A stretch of DNA of 64,000 nt, taken from contig JAKAHA010000004.1 in assembly GCA_021825445.1 (NCBI GenBank), forward strand, positions 1 through 64,000. Direction: 5' to 3'. Numbering within the stretch: position 1 is the first letter of the stretch; each line of letters begins with the position of its first letter. A model generated the notes under the pieces. That model was not told where the DNA came from and ran no database searches. It saw nothing but the letters and a program-made list of their open reading frames with translations. The position numbers were made by a program, and so were the translations under genes. Of this stretch, positions 59,827-64,000 are shown in pieces. This DNA is from a bacterium (lineage in GTDB: Bacteria > Patescibacteriota > Microgenomatia > UBA1406 > GWC2-37-13).

Positions 59827-60711
59827 ATGAACCCTTTGAAAACTTTTTTTTATTCTCTAAAAAGATCTCTTTTTGAGCCAAAGTATTATTTAGACGTTGC
59901 AAAAGCAAGTTTTGGATTTTCATTTAAATATCTTTGGTTTCTGCTTTTTTTATTGACAATTATTAAGATTTTTACATTTGGTGGGCAATATTTAAAAACT
60001 CGCCCACAGATTAAACCTGGGGTAAATAAACTCTTACTTTACGCTGAGAATTTTTATCCAAAGGAGCTTAAACTCGAAATCAAAAAAGGTCAATTGTCAA
60101 CGAATGTTAGAGAACCATATGTCTTTGATTTAGAAGAAAATAAATTTCAATCCGATCAGAAACATTTGTTGATAATTGATACTCAAGGTTCAATTGAAAA
60201 TTATCCAAGCTATGACAGCTATATATTGGCGACTCGTAACGCTGTAGTTTATCCATCAAAATCAAACAATAATCGAGTAGGGGAGACCTCAGTATTTTAT
60301 TTCCGAAATTTGAAAAAAGATTTTATTATAGATAAAAAATCATATGACAATGTCTTAAATATCGCTCGTCCATATGTGCCAAAAGTTACTTTATTTTTTG
60401 ACTACGTGGTTTTGGCATTTTCACCGCTATGTATGATATTTGGGTCGTTTTTTTGGACAATAGGAGTAATGTTTGGGCTTTTGTTTACAATATTTTTTGT
60501 TTGGATAATAAATTTGGTATTTAAAAAGGGATTTAGTTATGGATCTTTGTATAAAATGGGAATGCATGCAGTTACTTTACCAATTTTGGTAAGCGAAATT
60601 TCAAAATATTTAAAATCTCCTTATCCAACATATTATTCTTGGGTACTTTTTATTTGGATGATGGTGATTATATTCTCACAAAAAAAATCTTCAGCCAAAA
60701 AAAGAGCCTAA
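59827..60711 (+). CDS. DUF1189-family membrane protein
   Basis: A 294-residue protein: FYSLKRSLFEPKYYLDVAKASFGFSFKY at the N-terminus is the DUF1189 start, followed by a helix, an extracytoplasmic domain of about 130 residues with LLIIDTQGS and VYPSKS, and a C-terminal group of three to four helices. Function unknown; the family is often found near cell-envelope genes. A TATATT box lies 8 bases before the start. Confidence 0.75.
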   Translation: MNPLKTFFYSLKRSLFEPKYYLDVAKASFGFSFKYLWFLLFLLTIIKIFTFGGQYLKTRPQIKPGVNKLLLYAENFYPKELKLEIKKGQLSTNVREPYVFDLEENKFQSDQKHLLIIDTQGSIENYPSYDSYILATRNAVVYPSKSNNNRVGETSVFYFRNLKKDFIIDKKSYDNVLNIARPYVPKVTLFFDYVVLAFSPLCMIFGSFFWTIGVMFGLLFTIFFVWIINLVFKKGFSYGSLYKMGMHAVTLPILVSEISKYLKSPYPTYYSWVLFIWMMVIIFSQKKSSAKKRA

Positions 60712-60848
60712 CTTCTTGGTATAATATATCACTGAATGAAACATAATTTCTAATTTTTAATTACTGATTTCTAATCAATTTCAAATTTCTAAAATTTAGA
60801 TTTAAAAATTGAATAAAAATTTAAAATTTTAAATTAAGAATTAATTTT

Positions 60849-60930
60849 GCCGGGGTGGTGAAACTCAACTCGTAGTTTCCGATACGAAGTGAGGAACTAC
60901 TACGAGTTAGTCCCAGAAGTGGGATGGTAT
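60849..60930 (+). pseudogene. Broken tRNA-Leu 5' fragment interrupted by two adjacent hairpins
   Basis: 60849-60863 (GCCGGGGTGGTGAAA) is identical to the first 15 bases of the tRNA-Leu at 60954. A 61-base insertion follows: a long imperfect hairpin (60864-60910, arms CTCAACTCGTAG and CTACGAGTTAG) and a second TCCCA-GAAG-TGGGA (60911-60924). The next six bases, TGGTAT, are those that follow in the intact tRNA, after which similarity ends. Confidence 0.65.
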
Positions 60931-60953
60931 TAAAATAGTTCATTTAAATTGTA

Positions 60954-61036
60954 GCCGGGGTGGTGAAATGGTATACACGCAAGTTTTAGGAACTTGTGCC
61001 TAACAAGGCGTGAAGGTTCAAGTCCTTTCCCCGGCA
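60954..61036 (+). tRNA. tRNA-Leu (anticodon UAG)
   Basis: An 83-nt class II tRNA: acceptor GCCGGGG/CCCCGGC, D arm with GGTGAAATGGTATACAC, anticodon stem CAAGT/ACTTG with loop TTTAGGA (TAG), variable arm TGCCTAACAAGGCGT and T arm with GGTTCAAGTCC, discriminator A. No complete CCA follows. Confidence 0.96.
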
Positions 61037-61132
61037 CCTAAAAAATCGGGTGAATATGGACAATGATGCGTGAATTTGATATAATTAAGCGTATTAAAAA
61101 CACGTTAAAATTTTAATGCAACAATATTAGTC

Positions 61133-61546
61133 ATGATTGAAAAAATAGGGAGACAAGGTCGAAGTGGGTACAAAGGATCTTTATTGGCAAATTTATTTGC
61201 ACGTACAAGAACAACTCATGAAGTAATTGTCAATGGTGAAATAAAGAAGAGTATAGAAACACCTGTTGTACCATGGATGGCTGAAAGTGGCGTCTGTGCC
61301 GACGATGTTATAAATACTTTTGCCGATGATCAAGGAGTAATCGATCTATTAAAATCTCACGGAAAGTCGCTTTTAGATTATAAAAATATAGCACAAGTTA
61401 AAACTGCAATTTCATGGATGGCAAACGAAGGAAAAATGGAAGCAGATATTGTAAAAATGCAAGCAGAAAATAGAGAGAAAATAAAAGCAGATCTTGATAA
61501 TTTGATTGGTGATCCTAATAATCCAAATCAATACGATGGGGTTTGA
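61133..61546 (+). CDS. Unrecognised 137-residue soluble protein
   Basis: No family is recognised. The N-terminus is basic (RQGRSGYKGSLLANLFARTRTT), followed by PVVPWMAESGVCADDVINTFADDQG and a helical, charged C-terminal half. No signal peptide or membrane helix. A TATAAT box at 61079-61084 lies about 50 bases upstream, giving a normal leader here. Confidence 0.55.
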   Translation: MIEKIGRQGRSGYKGSLLANLFARTRTTHEVIVNGEIKKSIETPVVPWMAESGVCADDVINTFADDQGVIDLLKSHGKSLLDYKNIAQVKTAISWMANEGKMEADIVKMQAENREKIKADLDNLIGDPNNPNQYDGV

Positions 61547-61626
61547 TTAATTTTGAATGAAGTTTATAGAATAAATTTCTTACGTTTTGCTGCAAAATTC
61601 TCATCTACTTTTCGGACTACTTCATC

Positions 61627-61632
61627 TATAAT
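61627..61632 (+). promoter_or_regulatory. -10 promoter element (TATAAT) for the cytochrome b5-like gene
   Basis: TATAAT ends 6 bases before the ATG at 61639, a leaderless arrangement. Confidence 0.55.
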
Positions 61633-61638
61633 GAATTT

Positions 61639-62118
61639 ATGAATACAAAAAATGAATTAATAATCGGAATAGTTGGTTTTGTAATAATTATTGGAATGAC
61701 CGTTTTTTATGCCAATCAATATAAATCAAATATTCAAAGATTAAATACGAAAAAGGTTGCAAATCAAAATTCGATTGTTAAGTCGGCATCCAAAGTCAAT
61801 TTAACAACTGCTGAGGTTGCCAAACACAATACTGAATCCGACTGTTGGCAGATAATTGGCAATGGGGTTTATAATGTAACAAGTTATTTAAGTTCCCATC
61901 CAGGAGGGGTTTCGATCATGCTTCCGTATTGTGGATCTGATGCAACAGTTGCTTATAATACCAAGGACGGTCGAGGATCCTCTCACTCTTCAGGAGCAAA
62001 TCAAGATCTAAAATCACTGAAACTTGGAAATTTAAACGATACGATCAATTCTGTCAATATTGATGCTGTTAAAAATTCCCCAGGACCAAGAAGAAGGAGA
62101 GAGTACGAAGATGATTAA
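61639..62118 (+). CDS. Membrane-anchored cytochrome b5-like heme protein
   Basis: A 159-residue protein: an N-terminal helix (about 7-25) then a cytochrome b5 domain, LTTAEVAKHNTESDCWQIIGNGVYNV, with axial heme ligands H87 in HPGG and H116 in SSHSSGA. The domain faces outside. It probably carries electrons with the downstream membrane protein, which overlaps it by 8 bases. The tail (GPRRRREYEDD) is charged. Confidence 0.88.
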   Translation: MNTKNELIIGIVGFVIIIGMTVFYANQYKSNIQRLNTKKVANQNSIVKSASKVNLTTAEVAKHNTESDCWQIIGNGVYNVTSYLSSHPGGVSIMLPYCGSDATVAYNTKDGRGSSHSSGANQDLKSLKLGNLNDTINSVNIDAVKNSPGPRRRREYEDD

Positions 62119-62377
62119 ACTATATTTATTTTCCAAATCAGTTCACAGAATTCTTGTAATAATCATTACCACAATTGGTTTTTTGATGTCAATCACTGGC
62201 ATTCTACTAAAATACACATTCATTGCAACAAACTTAAAATTCCTCAACTTAAGCCAAGTACGATATATTCATAATAATTTAAGCCCTCTTTTTTCAATAG
62301 TATTCATTCTTATGATTTTAACAGGAATAATCATGTACATTTTTCCTCTTATTAGAAAGCATGCCTCTTCAAATTGA
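62111..62377 (+). CDS. Small membrane protein, possible heme-binding partner of cytochrome b5-like protein
   Basis: About 88 residues from the ATG at 62111, overlapping the previous stop; a start at 62060 would run 17 residues inside that gene. Two helices: KSVHRILVIIITTIGFLMSITG and VRYIHNNLSPLFSIVFILMI. A His near the start of each helix (H12, H53) could ligate heme, as in b561/PepSY-type membrane modules. Translational coupling to the b5-like gene supports a joint electron-transfer role, which is inference. Confidence 0.6.
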   Translation: MIKLYLFSKSVHRILVIIITTIGFLMSITGILLKYTFIATNLKFLNLSQVRYIHNNLSPLFSIVFILMILTGIIMYIFPLIRKHASSN

Positions 62378-62380
62378 TGA

Positions 62381-62386
62381 TATAAT
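62381..62386 (+). promoter_or_regulatory. -10 promoter element (TATAAT) for the ZIP transporter gene
   Basis: TATAAT lies 4 bases after the previous stop and ends 6 bases before the ATG at 62393. Confidence 0.55.
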
Positions 62387-62392
62387 ATTGCT

Positions 62393-63139
62393 ATGTTAAT
62401 TTGGATATATTCCCTTGTAAGCGTTTTTGTCGTTAGTCTTATTGCTTTGATCGGTATTTTTACTCTTTCAATTAAAACAGATAAATTAAAAAATATTTTA
62501 ATTTATTCTATTAGTTTTTCTGCCGGTGCCTTATTTGGCGATGTTTTTATACACTTACTTCCAGAAATTGTAAGAAAAAAAGGCTTAACTCCAGAAGTTG
62601 CAACTTTTATCTTGATAGGAATAGTCTTTTCTTTATTTATTGAAAAAATTATACATTGGAGACATTGCCATATGCCAGTTACTAAAACCCACATTCATCC
62701 TTTTGCATACATGAATTTATTTGGCGATGCTGTTCATAATTTTATCGATGGCTTGATTATTGGAGCTTCATATTTAGTGAGTGTTCCTGTTGGGATTGCA
62801 ACAACTCTTGCGGTGATATTTCATGAAATTCCACAAGAAATTGGCGATTTTGGAGTGTTGGTCCACGCAGGAATAGATAGAGAAAAAGCACTCCTTTATA
62901 ATTTTTTAACAGCAACTACCGCTATTCTTGGAACTTTAGTTGCTCTCCTTCTTTCATCAAAAATATCAGGAATTACAACCTTTTTATCAGCATTTGCCGC
63001 CGGTAGTTTTATTTATATTGCTGGATCGGATTTAATTCCAGAACTTCATAAAGAAACACAACTTAAAAAAAGTGCCGTACAAATTTTTACTTTCATTTTA
63101 GGAATTGCGATTATGTACGGGTTGTTAATTTTGGGATAG
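62393..63139 (+). CDS. ZIP-family metal transporter
   Basis: A 248-residue protein with about eight helices. DAVHNFIDGLIIGASYL and FHEIPQEIGDFGVLVHAG are the metal-binding TM4 and TM5 motifs of ZIP proteins, and a His-rich loop (HWRHCHMPVTKTHIHP) precedes them. It probably imports zinc, iron or manganese. Neighbouring heme and thiol proteins suggest a redox or metal theme. It has its own TATAAT promoter. Confidence 0.92.
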   Translation: MLIWIYSLVSVFVVSLIALIGIFTLSIKTDKLKNILIYSISFSAGALFGDVFIHLLPEIVRKKGLTPEVATFILIGIVFSLFIEKIIHWRHCHMPVTKTHIHPFAYMNLFGDAVHNFIDGLIIGASYLVSVPVGIATTLAVIFHEIPQEIGDFGVLVHAGIDREKALLYNFLTATTAILGTLVALLLSSKISGITTFLSAFAAGSFIYIAGSDLIPELHKETQLKKSAVQIFTFILGIAIMYGLLILG

Positions 63140-63169
63140 TTTTAAATAGTTATAAATAGCAAAAACTAA

Positions 63170-63820
63170 ATGAATAAAAATACAATAATAATTTCTTTTG
63201 TTTCAATAGTCGGAACTTTCATATTTTTGTTTGGTGTCTATAAATTAATTAATCAACCAGAAATTACCAACTTTCCTCAAGCCAAACAGCTTAGTTTAAC
63301 CGATCATATAAAATGGGCACAAGAGAAAAAAAATATTTTAGTCGAATACAGCGATTTTCAATGTCCGTCGTGTAAAAGTGCGCACGATTTTTTAAAAACT
63401 ATTGAAGCGTCAGGAAGTGCTGACATTGACATAACTAAAAAAGTCACTTTTGTTTATAGATACTTTCCTCTTTACCAAGTCCATGACAAAGCATATTTGT
63501 CTGCTTACGCTGCAGAAGCAGCAGGTAAACAAAATAAGTTTTGGGAAATGTCAAATTTATTGTTTGACAATCAACAAGCTTGGTCAAAAAGTAATAATCC
63601 ACAAAAGGAATATTTCTTAAACTTTGCGAAAAAATTAAAACTTGATGTCAATAAATTTGAAAAAGACTTTAATTCTCAAGAGGTAAAAAACAGAGTTGCG
63701 CAGGACTTAAACCAAGGTCAACAAATTAGAATTGACTCAACCCCAACTTTTTTCTTAAACGGACAAAAAGTCGACGTCAATTCATATGATGAATTTAAAA
63801 AAGTATTAAAAGTATTATAA
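63170..63820 (+). CDS. DsbA-like thiol oxidoreductase, membrane anchored
   Basis: A 216-residue protein with an N-terminal helix (about 5-24) and a thioredoxin-fold DsbA domain: VEYSDFQCPSCKSAH with active-site C65-P-S-C68, FVYRYFPL, and the cis-Pro loop DSTPTFFLNG. It would form or isomerise disulfides in exported proteins. No DsbB/VKOR partner is visible in the window. Confidence 0.92.
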   Translation: MNKNTIIISFVSIVGTFIFLFGVYKLINQPEITNFPQAKQLSLTDHIKWAQEKKNILVEYSDFQCPSCKSAHDFLKTIEASGSADIDITKKVTFVYRYFPLYQVHDKAYLSAYAAEAAGKQNKFWEMSNLLFDNQQAWSKSNNPQKEYFLNFAKKLKLDVNKFEKDFNSQEVKNRVAQDLNQGQQIRIDSTPTFFLNGQKVDVNSYDEFKKVLKVL

Positions 63821-63833
63821 CTTTTGCCACACT

Positions 63834-63856
63834 GTACTAACCTCGGAGGTTAGTAC
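63834..63856. repeat. 23-nt palindrome with 11-bp arms
   Basis: GTACTAACCTC, one G, then GAGGTTAGTAC. No T-run follows. It lies between the DsbA-like gene and the hydrolase start and is a further palindrome family. Confidence 0.9.
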
Positions 63857-63881
63857 AAGGTTGGCAGGAACAAGATAAATA

Positions 63882-64000
63882 GTGAAGAATAATCAAATAA
63901 ATTGCAAACAGTTGGTTATTAATAATCTCCTTATCAATTATTATTCTGTTTTGTCTAAAAAAAAATCTGGCAAAACTCTAGTTTTTCTTCATGGTTGGGG
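63882..64000 (+). CDS. Alpha/beta hydrolase, 5' part only
   Basis: The frame opens with a GTG at 63882 and continues to the window edge (39 complete codons). The last residues read KTLVFLHGWG, the first strand and oxyanion-hole HG motif of alpha/beta hydrolases. The nucleophile region is outside the window. Substrate unknown. Confidence 0.7.
   Translation, partial: MKNNQINCKQLVINNLLINYYSVLSKKKSGKTLVFLHGW

Noticed and set aside
63834-63856. Terminator after the DsbA-like gene
   Set aside because: The palindrome is strong but no T-run follows on either side, so it is listed as a repeat.
1-64000. CRISPR array
   Set aside because: Dispersed palindromes and short tandems are present, but no regularly spaced repeat-spacer array and no cas gene.
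1-64000. Recoded UGA (Gracilibacteria/Absconditabacteria code 25)
   Set aside because: Several complete genes end at TGA with the next gene starting in overlap (for example 2760-2762 and 41704-41706), so TGA is a stop.

Overview
The window is AT-rich bacterial DNA with short proteins rich in Lys, Ile and Asn, very tight gene packing and TGA used as a stop (for example at 2760-2762), so genetic code 11. Together with tRNA genes that encode no CCA end, many single-domain membrane proteins, small GIY-YIG nucleases, dispersed palindromes and promoters lying almost on top of start codons, this suggests a Candidate Phyla Radiation (Patescibacteria) genome, probably Microgenomates-like. The lineage is an inference; no rRNA is present to settle it.

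Positions 1-39,400 are mainly a cell-surface glycan locus. 2-7717 (+) is one compact operon: a propeller glycosidase-like protein, a sugar N-formyltransferase, two methyltransferases, a GT2 transferase, a DegT aminotransferase and two polytopic glycosyltransferases. An AbiEii-type toxin pair (7760-8683, -) separates it from a CDP-sugar block. There RfbF (23162-23941), RfbG (22060-23007) and RfbH (8691-9944) would make a CDP-4-keto-3,6-dideoxyhexose. Between them lie an acylating acetaldehyde dehydrogenase, a 4-hydroxy-2-oxovalerate aldolase, two ThDP-dependent acetolactate-synthase-like enzymes, a methyltransferase, two SDR-type enzymes, a dehydroquinate-synthase-like cyclase and an HpcH/HpaI aldolase. 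This set fits a pathway to an acyl-branched (yersiniose-like) or larger sugar. Then come an NDP-hexose 2,3-dehydratase, several glycosyltransferases, Gmd, a Wzx-like flippase, GalE, an EamA transporter, DUF2142 and DUF2079 membrane proteins, and a Xer recombinase.

39,400-54,900 is a housekeeping and accessory stretch, mostly on the minus strand: cyclophilin, a RibD/DHFR-like reductase, a YhhQ-type transporter, a MazG-like protein, Ung, a Fic protein under a 10-bp repeat array, a GNAT protein, a DEAD-box-type helicase, a RelE-type TA pair, an ABC-F ATPase with no ATG start, an SDR, a lycopene-cyclase-like flavoprotein and a LytR_C-domain protein.

54,900-61,050 is a tRNA-associated accessory segment. 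A broken and an intact tRNA-Ser(GGA) flank a GIY-YIG gene, and a second GIY-YIG gene follows. A broken tRNA-Leu precedes an intact tRNA-Leu(UAG). In both broken tRNAs the interrupting DNA is exactly two adjacent hairpins. The right end (61,100-64,000) carries a cytochrome b5-like protein, a His-containing membrane partner, a ZIP transporter, a DsbA-like protein and the start of an alpha/beta hydrolase.

Throughout, short palindromic repeats sit between genes and also in frame inside genes, chiefly in loops of membrane glycosyltransferases. No stretch of more than about 300 bases lacks a gene.
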